DNA from: Escherichia whittamii | GTDB taxonomy: Bacteria > Pseudomonadota > Gammaproteobacteria > Enterobacterales > Enterobacteriaceae | NCBI RefSeq assembly: GCF_014836715.1 | Contig: NZ_JACSQI010000014.1 | Location: forward strand, 1 to 64,000 | DNA length: 64,000 bases | Direction: 5' to 3' | In this document: positions 37,544 to 51,618 of the stretch, in pieces | Numbering within the stretch: the stretch's first letter is position 1 | Layout of the letters: each line of letters begins with the position of its first letter | The notes under the pieces: model-generated | Databases searched by the model: none | Told to the model about the DNA's origin: nothing | The model's input: the letters and a program-made list of their open reading frames with translations, nothing else | Made by a program: the position numbers and the translations under genes

Positions 37544-38150
37544 TTAATGACACTCCATTTTAATTATTATACTACAAGCGCAGCGATACGCACAGAGACG
37601 TAATCTCTGGCGCAGTAAGATGCTAATTTTATAAGTGTTAAATATTGCTAATAACTGAAAGGCAAGGGACTTTCAGACACGGGAATACGACTGGGTGATT
37701 TTTTATGTAGTTCATATGTTAAGTGTTTGTGTGTTTGGTTTGTATAGTTATATTGTTTTATATATTGTATTTAAATGTGATTTAGTTTGTCAATTAATTG
37801 CATTTAAAAAATATGTTCTGAACACAAACATTGTATATATATGCTATGTGAATATATTATGAGGTTGATTGAGAATGATACAGTGATATATGTAATTCGA
37901 ATATAATAATTTCATTGTATGTATTGCTATTAATGAAATAATAAGCCTCATAATCTGCTTGTTTATGCGTTGATAAAGTGAAGTGCAGTAATTTACTGAG
38001 TTGTTAGAGTGGGGTAATTGCATATTTAATCTTTCCTTTGCTGTTTTTTTGCTAAGAATGAAATCATCTTTGCCATAACGACTAATTCTTTTATCAAATG
38101 GCTTTGTCCGCGAATACTGCACCTATAACAAGACAGGGGAGCAGACAATC
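37544..38150. other. AT-rich intergenic region upstream of tauA
   Basis: About 607 bases between divergent yaiS and tauA, very AT-rich from about 37680 to 37970. It must hold the yaiS promoter and the tau promoter, where Cbl and CysB bind in K-12; I could not place those sites by eye. A 92-codon minus-strand frame (37844-38122) has no ribosome site or recognisable composition and is not called. Confidence 0.5.
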
Positions 38151-39113
38151 ATGGCAATTTCATCGCGTAACACACTTCTTGCCGCACTGGCATTCATCGC
38201 TTTTCAGGCGCAGGCGGTGAACGTCACCGTTGCGTATCAAACCTCCGCCGAACCAGCGAAGGTGGCTCAGGCTGATAACACCTTTGCCAAAGAGAGCGGG
38301 GCGACGGTGGACTGGCGTAAGTTTGACAGCGGGGCCAGTATCGTTCGGGCATTGGCTTCGGGTGATGTGCAAATTGGAAATCTTGGCTCCAGCCCTTTAG
38401 CGGTGGCAGCCAGCCAACAGGTGCCAATTGAAGTCTTTTTGCTGGCGTCAAAACTGGGCAACTCCGAGGCGTTGGTGGTGAAAAAAGCCATCAGTAAACC
38501 GGATGACTTGATTGGTAAACGTATTGCCGTGCCGTTTATCTCCACCACGCACTACAGCCTGCTGGCTGCGCTGAAACACTGGGGTATTAAACCTGGACAA
38601 GTGGAGATTGTGAACCTGCAACCGCCCGCGATTATCGCCGCCTGGCAACGGGGAGATATTGATGGTGCTTACGTCTGGGCACCGGCGGTTAACGCACTGG
38701 CAAAAGATGGCAAGGTGTTGATTGATTCTGAACAGGTCGGGCAGTGGGGCGCGCCGACGCTGGATGTCTGGGTAGTACGTAAAGATTTTGCCGAGAAACA
38801 TCCTGAGGTAGTGAAAGCATTCGCTAAAAGCGCCATCGCTGCCCAGCAACCGTACATTGCTAACCCTGATGCGTGGCTGAAACAGCCGGAAAACATCAGC
38901 AAACTGGCGCGTTTAAGCGGTGTACCGGAAGGTGACGTACCGGGGCTGGTGAAGGGAAACACCTATCTGACGCCGCAGCAGCAAACAGCAGAACTGACCG
39001 GACCAGTGAACAAAGCGATCATCGATACCGCCCAGTTTTTGAAAGATCAGGGCAAAGTCCCCGCCGTGGCGAATGATTACAGCCAGTACGTTACCTCTCG
39101 CTTCGTGCAATAA
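38151..39113 (+). CDS. tauA: TauA, taurine-binding periplasmic protein
   Basis: A 320-residue ABC substrate-binding protein of the aliphatic-sulfonate class with a signal peptide ending AFQAQA before VNVTVAY. It captures taurine for TauBC. The ATG follows GGGGAG. First gene of tauABCD, used under sulfate starvation. Confidence 0.97.
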   Translation: MAISSRNTLLAALAFIAFQAQAVNVTVAYQTSAEPAKVAQADNTFAKESGATVDWRKFDSGASIVRALASGDVQIGNLGSSPLAVAASQQVPIEVFLLASKLGNSEALVVKKAISKPDDLIGKRIAVPFISTTHYSLLAALKHWGIKPGQVEIVNLQPPAIIAAWQRGDIDGAYVWAPAVNALAKDGKVLIDSEQVGQWGAPTLDVWVVRKDFAEKHPEVVKAFAKSAIAAQQPYIANPDAWLKQPENISKLARLSGVPEGDVPGLVKGNTYLTPQQQTAELTGPVNKAIIDTAQFLKDQGKVPAVANDYSQYVTSRFVQ

Positions 39114-39125
39114 AAGGAGAAGTGG

Positions 39126-39893
39126 ATGCTGCAAATCTCTCATCTTTACGCCGATTATGGCGGCAAACCGGTGCTGGAAGATATCAACCTGACGCTGGAA
39201 AGCAGCGAGCTGCTGGTAGTGCTGGGACCGTCAGGCTGCGGTAAAACCTCCTTGCTGAATTTGATTGCCGGTTTTGTGCCTTACCAGCACGGCAGCATTC
39301 AACTGGCGGGCAAACGCATTCAGGGACCGGGGGCAGAACGTGGCGTGGTTTTTCAGAATGAAGGATTGCTACCGTGGCGCAATGTGCAGGACAACGTGAC
39401 GTTCGGTCTGCAACTGGCGGGGATGGAGAAAATGCAGCGTCTGGAAATCGCTCGCCAGATGCTGAAAAAAGTCGGTCTGGAAGGCGCAGAAAAACGCTTC
39501 ATCTGGCAGCTTTCTGGTGGCCAACGTCAGCGGGTGGGGATTGCCCGCGCGCTGGCGGCAAATCCTCAACTGTTATTACTCGATGAGCCGTTTGGCGCGC
39601 TGGACGCCTTTACCCGCGATCAGATGCAAACCTTGTTGCTGAAACTCTGGCAGGAGACTGGCAAGCAGGTATTGTTGATTACTCACGATATAGAGGAAGC
39701 GGTGTTTATGGCGACCGAACTGGTTCTGCTTTCGCCTGGGCCGGGGCGTGTGCTGGAGCGTCTGCCGCTCGACTTCGCTCACCGCTTTGTTGCGGGAGAA
39801 TCGAGTCGCAGCATCAAGTCCGATCCACAGTTTATTGCCATGCGCGAATATGTTTTAAGCCGCGTATTTGAGCAACGGGAGGCGTTCTCATGA
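39126..39893 (+). CDS. tauB: TauB, taurine ABC transporter ATPase
   Basis: A 255-residue ATP-binding subunit. Walker [10 protein letters not shown] near 37-45, the signature [14 protein letters not shown] near 129-142 and Walker [14 protein letters not shown] near 149-161 are all present, plus the switch His in ITHDIEEA. It overlaps tauC by four bases. Confidence 0.98.
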   Translation: MLQISHLYADYGGKPVLEDINLTLESSELLVVLGPSGCGKTSLLNLIAGFVPYQHGSIQLAGKRIQGPGAERGVVFQNEGLLPWRNVQDNVTFGLQLAGMEKMQRLEIARQMLKKVGLEGAEKRFIWQLSGGQRQRVGIARALAANPQLLLLDEPFGALDAFTRDQMQTLLLKLWQETGKQVLLITHDIEEAVFMATELVLLSPGPGRVLERLPLDFAHRFVAGESSRSIKSDPQFIAMREYVLSRVFEQREAFS

Positions 39894-40717
39894 GTGTGCT
39901 CATTAACGAGAAACTGTATTCGCGGCGGTTGAAATGGCGCTGGCCGCTCTCGCGGCAAGTGACCTTAAGCGTTGGCACGTTAGCGGTTTTACTCACCGTA
40001 TGGTGGACGGTGGCGGCGCTGCAACTGATTAGCCCGCTGTTTTTGCCACCGCCGCAACAGGTACTGGAAAAACTGCTCACCATTGCCGGACCGCAAGGAT
40101 TTATGGACGCCACGCTGTGGCAGCATCTGGCTGCCAGCCTGACACGTATTATGCTGGCGTTACTTGCGGCGGTGTTGATCGGTATTCCTGTCGGGATCGC
40201 GATGGGACTTAGCCCAACGGTGCGCGGCATTCTGGATCCGATAATCGAGCTTTATCGTCCCGTGCCGCCGCTGGCCTATTTGCCGCTGATGGTGATCTGG
40301 TTTGGTATTGGCGAAACGTCGAAGATCTTACTGATCTATTTAGCGATTTTTGCACCGGTGGCGATGTCGGCGTTGGCGGGGGTGAAAAGCGCGCAGCAGG
40401 TTCGCGTTCGTGCAGCGCAGTCGCTGGGGGCCAGCCGTGCGCAGGTGCTGTGGTTTGTCATTCTGCCTGGCGCACTGCCGGAAATCCTCACCGGATTACG
40501 CATTGGTCTGGGGGTAGGCTGGTCTACGCTGGTGGCGGCGGAGCTGATTGCCGCGACGCGAGGCTTAGGTTTTATGGTTCAGTCAGCGGGGGAGTTTCTC
40601 GCGACTGACGTGGTGCTGGCGGGGATCGCGGTGATTGCGATTATCGCTTTTCTTTTAGAACTGGGTCTGCGTGCGTTACAACGCCGCCTGACGCCCTGGC
40701 ATGGAGAAGTACAATGA
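39890..40717 (+). CDS. tauC: TauC, taurine ABC transporter permease
   Basis: A 275-residue inner-membrane permease with about six helices and the ATPase-contact loop [20 protein letters not shown] near 180-200. It overlaps tauB and tauD by four bases each, so the operon is tightly coupled. Confidence 0.98.
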   Translation: MSVLINEKLYSRRLKWRWPLSRQVTLSVGTLAVLLTVWWTVAALQLISPLFLPPPQQVLEKLLTIAGPQGFMDATLWQHLAASLTRIMLALLAAVLIGIPVGIAMGLSPTVRGILDPIIELYRPVPPLAYLPLMVIWFGIGETSKILLIYLAIFAPVAMSALAGVKSAQQVRVRAAQSLGASRAQVLWFVILPGALPEILTGLRIGLGVGWSTLVAAELIAATRGLGFMVQSAGEFLATDVVLAGIAVIAIIAFLLELGLRALQRRLTPWHGEVQ

Positions 40718-41565
40718 GTGAACGTCTGAGCATTACCCCGCTGGGGGCGTATATTGGCGCACAAATTTCGGGTGCCGACCTGACGCGCGCGTTAAGCGAT
40801 AATCAGTTTGAACAGCTTTACCATGCGGTGCTTCGCCATCAGGTGGTTTTTCTGCGTGAACAGGCGATTACGCCACAGCAGCAACGTGCGCTGGCCCAGC
40901 GTTTTGGCGAACTGCATATTCATCCTGTTTATCCTCATGCCGAAGGGGTTGACGAGATCATTGTACTGGACACCCATAACGATAATCCGCCGGATAACGA
41001 CAACTGGCACACCGATGTGACATTTATTGAGACGCCGCCCGCAGGGGCGATTCTGGCGGCGAAAGAGTTACCCTCGACCGGCGGCGATACGCTCTGGACC
41101 AGTGGTATCGCGGCATATGAGGCGCTTTCTGTTCCTTTCCGTCAGCTTTTGAGCGGGCTGCGCGCGGAGCATGATTTCCGCAAATCGTTCCCGGAATACA
41201 AGTACCGCAAAACCGAAGAGGAACATCAACGCTGGCGTGAGGCAGCCGCGAAAAATCCACCGTTGCTACATCCGGTGGTGCGTACGCATCCGGTGAGCGG
41301 CAAACAGGCACTGTTTGTTAATGAAGGATTTACCACGCGAATTGTCGATGTTAGCGAGAAAGAGAGCGAAGCCTTGTTAGGCTTTTTATTCGCCCATATC
41401 ACCAAGCCGGAGTTTCAGGTGCGCTGGCGCTGGCAGCCAAATGATATTGCGATTTGGGATAACCGTGTGACTCAGCACTATGCGAATGCAGATTATTTGC
41501 CACAGCGGCGGATTATGCATCGCGCGACGATCCTCGGGGATAAACCGTTTTATCGGGCGGGATAA
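40714..41565 (+). CDS. tauD: TauD, taurine dioxygenase
   Basis: A 283-residue Fe(II)/2-oxoglutarate dioxygenase that releases sulfite from taurine. The iron facial triad is visible as NWHTDVTF (His99, Asp101) and the distal His in [13 protein letters not shown] near 255. Cytosolic; last gene of tauABCD, convergent with hemB. Confidence 0.98.
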   Translation: MSERLSITPLGAYIGAQISGADLTRALSDNQFEQLYHAVLRHQVVFLREQAITPQQQRALAQRFGELHIHPVYPHAEGVDEIIVLDTHNDNPPDNDNWHTDVTFIETPPAGAILAAKELPSTGGDTLWTSGIAAYEALSVPFRQLLSGLRAEHDFRKSFPEYKYRKTEEEHQRWREAAAKNPPLLHPVVRTHPVSGKQALFVNEGFTTRIVDVSEKESEALLGFLFAHITKPEFQVRWRWQPNDIAIWDNRVTQHYANADYLPQRRIMHRATILGDKPFYRAG

Positions 41566-41572
41566 GGGGGAA

Positions 41573-41597
41573 ATGCCGGGTAGGGATTACCCGGCAT
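41573..41597. terminator. Hairpin between convergent tauD and hemB
   Basis: ATGCCGGGTA (41573-41582) and TACCCGGCAT (41588-41597) form a perfect 10-base-pair stem with a 5-base loop in the tauD-hemB gap. No long U tract follows on either strand, so bidirectional termination is likely but not certain. Confidence 0.7.
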
Positions 41598-41605
41598 AAT
41601 GATCA

Positions 41606-42580
41606 TTAACGCAGAATCTTCTTCTCGGCCAGGTCCAGCGCAAAGTAGCTGAAGATCAGATCCGCACCCGCACGCTTAATTGAACCTAAGCTTTCGAGCA
41701 CCACTTTCTCTTCATCTATAGCACCTGCCAGCGCGGCGAATTTAATCATCGCATACTCGCCACTCACCTGATACGCGCCAATCGGCAATTCAGTACGTTC
41801 ACGCAGCTCTCGCACGATGTCGAGGTACGCTCCGGCTGGTTTAACCATCAGGCAGTCTGCGCCCTGGGCTTCATCCAGCAGTGACTCACGAATCGCCTCG
41901 CGACGGTTCATTGGGTTCATCTGATAGCTTTTGCGGTCGCCTTTTAATGCACTTCCGGCAGCTTCACGGAACGGACCATAAAAGGAGGAGGCGAATTTGG
42001 TTGAATACGACATGATCGCCGTATCTTTAAAGCCTGCGGCATCCAGCGCCTGGCGAATTGCCTGCACCTGACCGTCCATTGCAGCGGAAGGGGCGATGAA
42101 GTCTGCACCGGCGGCAGCGGCAACCACCGCTTGTTTGCCTAAATTTTCGAGGGTTGCGTCGTTGTCGACGCCATGCTCGCACAACACGCCGCAGTGACCG
42201 TGAGACGTGTATTCACAGAAGCAGGTGTCTGACATAACGATCATTTCTGGCACAGTCTGCTTGCAGATGCGCGACATACGCGCCACCAGGCCATCTTCCC
42301 GCCAGGCATCGCTGCCGGTTTCATCGGTATGGTGAGAGATGCCGAAAGTCATCACCGAACGAATACCTGCATTGGCGATGCGTTCAATTTCGCGTGCCAG
42401 ATGTTTCTCTGGAATGCGCATCACGCCGGGCATGGCTTCAACGGCTTTGTAGTCGTCAATTTCTTCTTCAACAAAGATCGGCAACACCAGGTCGTTAAGG
42501 CTAAGTGTTGTCTCTTCAAACATTGCGCGCAGCGCAGGAGATTTGCGCAGGCGACGAGGGCGTTGGATTAAGTCTGTCAT
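41606..42580 (-). CDS. hemB: HemB, delta-aminolevulinic acid dehydratase (porphobilinogen synthase)
   Basis: A 324-residue cytosolic enzyme condensing two 5-aminolevulinates to porphobilinogen for haem. The zinc cysteines are seen in [15 protein letters not shown] near 118-132. The Schiff-base lysines lie in [15 protein letters not shown] near 195 and LMVKPAG near 247. The start at MTDLIQR (42580) matches K-12; an 11-codon longer frame is open. Confidence 0.98.
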
Positions 42581-43105
42581 GGTCTGCCTGATGTTTGTGG
42601 AATTGAGGCGCACAGTATACCTGATGCTGGGCGGGAGTGTTTTACGAAAGTTGTCGCGATGTTGACAAGAAGAGAATGAAAGAGAAGCCAGGACATCTTT
42701 TTAATAGAAATAGCAATAATTTCATATTCACTGAAAATATTTTTAATTTTTATTTATAGTTCTCGGTTATTGTTTTTGCTGATTTGGTTTGGCTGTCAAA
42801 AATTGAATGAATTAAAGTTCATTGTTTATTGATACATTATTTATCTGATTTGTTGGTTTGATATTTTCATAGGCTATGTTTCAAAATTAATGCTTTCATT
42901 AACGTGTTGAAATACTGTGTTTTTGTCAATTTATTCTTTGCGTGTGTGGATGTTTTTTCTATATGTCCACATTCGGACTTAGGGGAAAGAATAATTGAAC
43001 CATTCATCTGTAACGCCGCATAATCGTAAACGCGAAACATAATATGTTTTCTATGCATTGATAATTGATGGATCAACTTATTACGTCCCTGAGGAGGGAT
43101 GACAA
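42581..43105. other. AT-rich region upstream of hemB and the ehaB-type autotransporter
   Basis: About 525 bases, very AT-rich from 42700 to 42950. It carries the divergent hemB and autotransporter promoters. H-NS repression is known for the UpaC relative; the composition agrees. No gene is supported here; a minus-strand frame over 42867-43148 is unlikely. Confidence 0.5.
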
Positions 43106-46081
<2,976 letters not shown>

Positions 46082-46091
46082 TGAAGAAATA

Positions 46092-46780
<689 letters not shown>

Positions 46781-47938
46781 TCAGGACGCGGGGATGACCA
46801 GCGGTTTATTCCCGCTCAGTTCAGTTACCAGATCATTGATACCATCGCTCATATTTTTAAACCGAGTCAACGGCGAGCGAGTGACGACCACAAAAGCACC
46901 AATATTTTTTTGTGGGATCATCGCCATATAGGTAATGAAACCACCGCCACCACCTGTCTTCTGAATAATACCCGGACGTCCATCCTTCGGTGCCATATAC
47001 ACCCAGCCTAAACCGAGAGCATCCGCTCTGCCTGGCACATCCATGCCAATCACTTTCGTAAACTGCGCCCGCTGATAAATCAGCGTCTGCATGCGATCCG
47101 CCTGGTTACTGCGCTGATAAAAATCAGAAGACAAATATTGCTGCATCCAGCGCATCATATCGCCTGGTGTGGAATAAACGCCGCCGCTGCCAATGGCCGC
47201 CAGCGTATTGTTACACGGACTGGCGCCGCGCTCGGCAACCATCAAACGGCGGCACTGGTCCGGTGATGGTGTGTAGGTAGTGTCTTTCATCCCCAGCGGA
47301 CGGGTAATCTGCTCTTCAAACAACTGGGTATAAGGCTTGCCGGACGCATTCGCCAGCGCATCCGCCAGCAGGTCAAACGCAAGGTTGGAGTACGCGGCCT
47401 GGCTGCCTGGCGCGGCTTTTAGCTTCGCCGTTGAAAGGTATTTCCAGCGTTGCTCGCGCGTTGGCCAGACAAACACCGGACGATTTGCCGCGCCGCCAGG
47501 TTGTTCACGCGGCAGGGCGCTGGTATGGGTCGCCAGATTCACCAGCGTAATGGGCTTTCCATTGTAAGTCGGTACTCGTGCGCCTGGTGGAGCATATTTA
47601 CTCAGCGGATCGTTTAACTTCACTGTCCCCTGGTCCAGCAATTTCACCAGCATCTCACTGGTCATCAACTTGGTGAGCGAAGCAATACGTACTACCGAAT
47701 CCAACTGCGGGCGAACGTTATTACCAGGGCGAGTTTCGCCATAACTGCGAAAGACACGCTGATTGCCGTCGATAACGACCAGCGCCATCCCGGTGGCACC
47801 GCTGCCGTAAAAAATATGGTCGGCATAGCGATCAACAATATCAGAGGCGAATTCAGGTTCGGCGATAGCTTGCGCCGCGTGGACAGAGGTCAATGACGCC
47901 GCACACAGCACGGCAGAAAAAAGCAGACTACGTTTCAA
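46781..47938 (-). CDS. ampH: AmpH, penicillin-binding protein / DD-carboxypeptidase-endopeptidase
   Basis: A 385-residue class C beta-lactamase-fold enzyme. The signal peptide ends VHAAQA near residue 24. Active-site motifs are SLTK (SxxK) near 92, YSN in AAYSNLAF and KTGG in IQKTGGGGG. It has peptidoglycan DD-carboxypeptidase and endopeptidase activity in the periplasm and little beta-lactamase activity. Divergent from sbmA. Confidence 0.97.
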   Translation of the reverse strand: MKRSLLFSAVLCAASLTSVHAAQAIAEPEFASDIVDRYADHIFYGSGATGMALVVIDGNQRVFRSYGETRPGNNVRPQLDSVVRIASLTKLMTSEMLVKLLDQGTVKLNDPLSKYAPPGARVPTYNGKPITLVNLATHTSALPREQPGGAANRPVFVWPTREQRWKYLSTAKLKAAPGSQAAYSNLAFDLLADALANASGKPYTQLFEEQITRPLGMKDTTYTPSPDQCRRLMVAERGASPCNNTLAAIGSGGVYSTPGDMMRWMQQYLSSDFYQRSNQADRMQTLIYQRAQFTKVIGMDVPGRADALGLGWVYMAPKDGRPGIIQKTGGGGGFITYMAMIPQKNIGAFVVVTRSPLTRFKNMSDGINDLVTELSGNKPLVIPAS

Positions 47939-48289
47939 CGGTGGTGTCCATAAATTAAATGAAGGTAACTGAGCGTATTTATACTACTCGTTGATGGATT
48001 GCAAAGCGCAAATTAGTGCAATAATAGTGTTAAAAACGTAACGGCGCGTAAACACGATCTTTTTCCTGCTCACCAATGTCTGCATTTGTGATCCTGTACG
48101 TGTTAATACGCTTATGTAAACAATCTTTTGTTTGTGAAATCCGTCGAAACAATTCTTCCAGCCAGGAGGACGAACTAAGCGCCCCGCGGTCGGTCACAGT
48201 GGACGGTTTCATTTGGCTGACTCTTTGAAGCGGCCATACGGTTAATACACAGCAGTTGCCAAAACGATAAGAACCTAGCAGGAGAGCAT
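47939..48289. other. ampH-sbmA divergent intergenic region
   Basis: A 351-base region between divergent genes. It carries the sbmA ribosome site (GGAGAG before ATG at 48290). I could not place the promoters, including the sigma-E type reported for sbmA. No small gene is evident; a 60-codon minus frame here lacks support. Confidence 0.5.
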
Positions 48290-49510
48290 ATGTTTAAGTC
48301 TTTTTTCCCAAAACCGGGAGCCTTTTTTCTCTCGGCCTTTGTTTGGGCATTGATTGCCGTAATCTTCTGGCAAGTCGGAGGCGGTGACTGGGTTGCCCGC
48401 ATCATCGGGGCTTCTGGGCAGATCCCGATTAGCGCCGCCCGTTTCTGGTCGTTAGATTTCCTGGTTTTTTACGCTTATTACATTGTTTGCGTAGGACTTT
48501 TTGCGCTGTTCTGGTTTATCTATAGCCCGCATCGTTGGCAATATTGGTCAATACTCGGCACTGCGCTAATTATCTTCGTTACCTGGTTTCTGGTGGAAGT
48601 TGGTGTGGCAGTCAACGCCTGGTATGCACCGTTTTATGACCTGATTCAAACCGCGCTCAGTTCGCCGCATAAAGTGACCATCGAACAGTTTTATCGCGAA
48701 GTGGGTGTCTTTCTGGGGATTGCGCTGATTGCGGTGGTTATCAGTGTGCTGAACAACTTCTTTGTCAGCCACTACGTGTTCCGCTGGCGTACGGCGATGA
48801 ACGAATACTACATGGCGAACTGGCAGCAACTGCGCCATATCGAAGGGGCCGCGCAGCGTGTGCAGGAAGACACCATGCGTTTTGCCTCAACGCTTGAGAA
48901 TATGGGCGTCAGCTTTATTAACGCCATCATGACGCTGATCGCCTTCTTGCCGGTGCTGGTGACGCTCTCCGCGCACGTGCCAGAGTTGCCGATTGTTGGG
49001 CATATTCCGTATGGTTTGGTGATTGCCGCGATTGTCTGGTCGCTGATGGGGACCGGATTACTGGCGGTAGTGGGGATCAAACTGCCGGGGCTTGAGTTTA
49101 AAAACCAGCGAGTAGAAGCCGCCTACCGTAAAGAGTTGGTCTATGGTGAAGACGACGCCACGCGAGCAACACCGCCAACGGTGCGTGAGTTGTTCAGTGC
49201 GGTACGGAAGAACTATTTCCGCCTCTATTTTCACTATATGTATTTCAACATCGCCCGCATTCTCTACCTGCAGGTCGATAACGTTTTCGGTTTGTTCTTG
49301 CTGTTTCCGTCGATTGTTGCCGGTACGATTACGCTCGGCCTGATGACCCAAATCACCAACGTTTTTGGGCAGGTTCGCGGCGCTTTCCAGTATCTGATTA
49401 ACTCATGGACCACGCTGGTCGAGTTGATGTCGATCTACAAACGTCTGCGCAGCTTTGAACATGAACTGGATAATGACAAAATTCAGGAAGTAACCCATAC
49501 ATTGAGCTAA
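48290..49510 (+). CDS. sbmA: SbmA, peptide antibiotic transporter
   Basis: A 406-residue inner-membrane protein of the SbmA/BacA family with about seven to eight membrane helices. It imports microcins B17 and J25, proline-rich peptides and bleomycin-like compounds using the proton gradient. The membrane region resembles ABC exporters but no ATPase domain is present. yaiW follows after 12 bases and is co-transcribed. Confidence 0.97.
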   Translation: MFKSFFPKPGAFFLSAFVWALIAVIFWQVGGGDWVARIIGASGQIPISAARFWSLDFLVFYAYYIVCVGLFALFWFIYSPHRWQYWSILGTALIIFVTWFLVEVGVAVNAWYAPFYDLIQTALSSPHKVTIEQFYREVGVFLGIALIAVVISVLNNFFVSHYVFRWRTAMNEYYMANWQQLRHIEGAAQRVQEDTMRFASTLENMGVSFINAIMTLIAFLPVLVTLSAHVPELPIVGHIPYGLVIAAIVWSLMGTGLLAVVGIKLPGLEFKNQRVEAAYRKELVYGEDDATRATPPTVRELFSAVRKNYFRLYFHYMYFNIARILYLQVDNVFGLFLLFPSIVAGTITLGLMTQITNVFGQVRGAFQYLINSWTTLVELMSIYKRLRSFEHELDNDKIQEVTHTLS

Positions 49511-49522
49511 AAAGGAGAGGTA

Positions 49523-50617
49523 ATGTCGCGAGTCAATCATCTGTCTTCGCTTTCATTGTTGGCGGTTCTGGTTTTAGCGGGGTGTAGCAGTCAGGCGCCA
49601 CAACCGTTGAAGAAGGGCGAAAAAGCGATAGATGTGGCGAGCGTGGTGCGGCAGAAGTTACCCGCCAGCGTAAAAGACCGCGATGCCTGGGCGAAAGATC
49701 TTGCCACTACTTTTGAAAGTCAGGGGCTGGCACCGACACTGGAAAATGTCTGCTCGGTGCTGGCGGTGGCGCAGCAGGAGTCAAATTATCAGGCGGATCC
49801 GGTCGTTCCAGGATTAAGTAAAATCGCCTGGCAAGAGATTGACCGCCGCGCCGAACGGATGCACATCCCTGCATTTCTGGTCCATACCGCGCTAAAAATC
49901 AAATCGCCAAACGGCAAAAGCTACAGCGAACGGTTAGATTCCGTGCGCACGGAAAAGCAGCTGAGTGCAATTTTTGACGATCTGATCAGCATGGTGCCGA
50001 TGGGGCAGACGCTGTTTGGTTCGCTTAACCCGGTGCGCACCGGTGGGCCGATGCAGGTCAGCATTGCCTTTGCCGAACAGCATACCAGGGGGTATCCGTG
50101 GAAAATGGACGGTACGGTACGTCAGGAAGTCTTCAGTCGTCGCGGCGGATTATGGTTCGGTACTTACCATTTACTCAATTATCCTGCCAGCTATAGCGCG
50201 CCGATTTTCCGTTTCGCCGATTTTAATGCCGGTTGGTACGCCAGTCGTAATGCCGCGTTTCAGAATGCGGTCAGCAAAGCCAGTGGCGTGAAGCTGGCGC
50301 TGGATGGTGATTTGATTCGTTACGACAGTAAAGAACCCGGGAAAACAGAACTGGCGACGCGTAAGCTGGCGGGCAAACTGGGAATGAGCGACAGCGAAAT
50401 TCGTCGTCAGCTAGAGAAAGGGGATAGTTTCTCTTTTGAAGAGACGGCGCTGTATAAGAAGGTTTATCAACTCGCCGAAGCGAAAATGGGTAAATCGCTA
50501 CCGCGTGAAATGTTGCCCGGTATTCAACTAGAAAGCCCGAAAATCACCCGTAACCTTACCACTGCATGGTTTGCGAAGCGCGTCGATGAAAGGCGAGCGC
50601 GCTGTATGAAGCAGTGA
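49523..50617 (+). CDS. yaiW: YaiW, outer-membrane lipoprotein (DUF1615)
   Basis: A 364-residue lipoprotein; the signal peptide ends in the lipobox LAGC (Cys about 21) followed by SSQ. The rest is a DUF1615 domain. In K-12 YaiW is a surface-exposed lipoprotein that affects uptake of the peptide Bac7 together with SbmA. The start at MSRVNHL follows AGGAGAGG. Confidence 0.94.
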   Translation: MSRVNHLSSLSLLAVLVLAGCSSQAPQPLKKGEKAIDVASVVRQKLPASVKDRDAWAKDLATTFESQGLAPTLENVCSVLAVAQQESNYQADPVVPGLSKIAWQEIDRRAERMHIPAFLVHTALKIKSPNGKSYSERLDSVRTEKQLSAIFDDLISMVPMGQTLFGSLNPVRTGGPMQVSIAFAEQHTRGYPWKMDGTVRQEVFSRRGGLWFGTYHLLNYPASYSAPIFRFADFNAGWYASRNAAFQNAVSKASGVKLALDGDLIRYDSKEPGKTELATRKLAGKLGMSDSEIRRQLEKGDSFSFEETALYKKVYQLAEAKMGKSLPREMLPGIQLESPKITRNLTTAWFAKRVDERRARCMKQ

Positions 50618-50629
50618 CCAAAAGGTAAT

Positions 50630-50664
50630 CGTAGGCCAGATGTGTACGCCGCATCTGGCAAAAT
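50630..50664. repeat. REP-like palindrome between yaiW and yaiY
   Basis: GTAGGCCAGATGTGTACGCC followed by GCATCTGGCAAA is a variant REP (CCAGATG/CATCTGG arms) in the yaiW-yaiY convergent gap. Confidence 0.75.
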
Positions 50665-50669
50665 AAATC

Positions 50670-50978
50670 TTACTGGCGGCGATGTCGCCAGTGCAGCCAC
50701 ACCGCAACCACCGCAAAGATGAAGCAGCCAACCAAAAACGGGATCAGCCCGAAAATGGTGCCTACCCCCAGACCAATTTCTACCCGTGGGCGGCCCGTCT
50801 CCTGGACCTGCATTAAACGCTCATAGACACCTGGCGCATGCACCAACAAATTTAGCAATTGCGCCCCAGCCCAAAAGCAAAACAGCACAAACAATGCGTA
50901 GGCAATGTTGCCAGGCGTTGAAGAGGCATCGCGATATTTTCCGCTAAACAGCGATTTTGACAGGGTGAAATCAGCCAT
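50670..50978 (-). CDS. yaiY: YaiY, two-helix inner-membrane protein (DUF2755)
   Basis: A 102-residue membrane protein with two hydrophobic segments ([20 protein letters not shown] and [20 protein letters not shown]). The basic tail is HWRHRRQ. Function unknown. The ATG at 50978 follows GGAGG. Confidence 0.93.
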   Translation of the reverse strand: MADFTLSKSLFSGKYRDASSTPGNIAYALFVLFCFWAGAQLLNLLVHAPGVYERLMQVQETGRPRVEIGLGVGTIFGLIPFLVGCFIFAVVAVWLHWRHRRQ

Positions 50979-51237
50979 AAAAACCTCCGGAAGTCATCTG
51001 CTTCTCTTCTGGTGTGATACCAGCGGCTTATGGCAAGTCTGACAGGTCATTGGGATTGTCAATATCAGAATCATGGTAAATTGATGTTGGGAATATTCCC
51101 GAAGCGTGAATATTGGCCGTGAGTCACAAAATGGTAACTTTAAGTTAAATTTTTTAACGATTCTGAAAGTGCAGTCTACGACACAGACGAATGTTGCAGA
51201 ATATGCGAGGATGTTGTTTTTCGTTAACGGAGCTGCC

Positions 51238-51450
51238 ATGAATCTGCCTGTGAAAATCCGCCGCGACTGGCATTACTATGCGTTTTCCATTGGCCTTATT
51301 TTCATTTTTAATGGTGTAGTGGGGTTGCTGGGGTATGAAGCAAAAGGCTGGCAGACCTATGCGGTGGGGCTGGTGACGTGGGTGATTAGCTTCTGGCTGG
51401 CGGGACTGATTATTCGCCGTCGCGAAGAAGATACTGAAAACGCCCAATAA
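51238..51450 (+). CDS. yaiZ: YaiZ, small two-helix inner-membrane protein (DUF2754)
   Basis: A 70-residue protein starting MNLPVKIRRD with two membrane segments (YYAFSIGLIFIFNGVVGLLG and YAVGLVTWVISFWLAGLIIR) and a charged tail. The start follows AACGGAG. The frame is open 44 codons upstream, but those residues lack the family pattern. Function unknown. Confidence 0.93.
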   Translation: MNLPVKIRRDWHYYAFSIGLIFIFNGVVGLLGYEAKGWQTYAVGLVTWVISFWLAGLIIRRREEDTENAQ

Positions 51451-51486
51451 CAGAGGATTGGGCGGTCGGGAGTGCTGACAAAATGC

Positions 51487-51562
51487 GCCGGATGCGGCGT
51501 GAACGCCTTATCCTGCCTACGAAAATCTGGTAGGCCTGATAAGCAAAGCGCATCAGGCAATC
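51487..51562. repeat. REP pair between yaiZ and ddlA
   Basis: Two opposed REP units (GCCGGATGCGGCGTGAACGC; GTAGGCCTGATAAGCAAAGC) lie between convergent yaiZ and ddlA. Confidence 0.9.
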
Positions 51563-51582
51563 TTACGTTTGCCATTAATATT

Positions 51583-51613
51583 AAACGCCCAATAATAATA
51601 TTACCGGGCGTTT
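51583..51613 (-). terminator. ddlA terminator hairpin
   Basis: Arms AAACGCCC (51583-51590) and GGGCGTTT (51606-51613) lie six bases beyond the ddlA stop codon. On the minus strand the stem ends in GGGCGTTTAATATTAA, a short U-rich run. Confidence 0.7.
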
Positions 51614-51618
51614 GAATA

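Noticed and set aside
37844-38122. 92-codon minus-strand frame upstream of tauA
   Set aside because: No ribosome site, low-complexity composition from AT-rich DNA, and no recognisable similarity.
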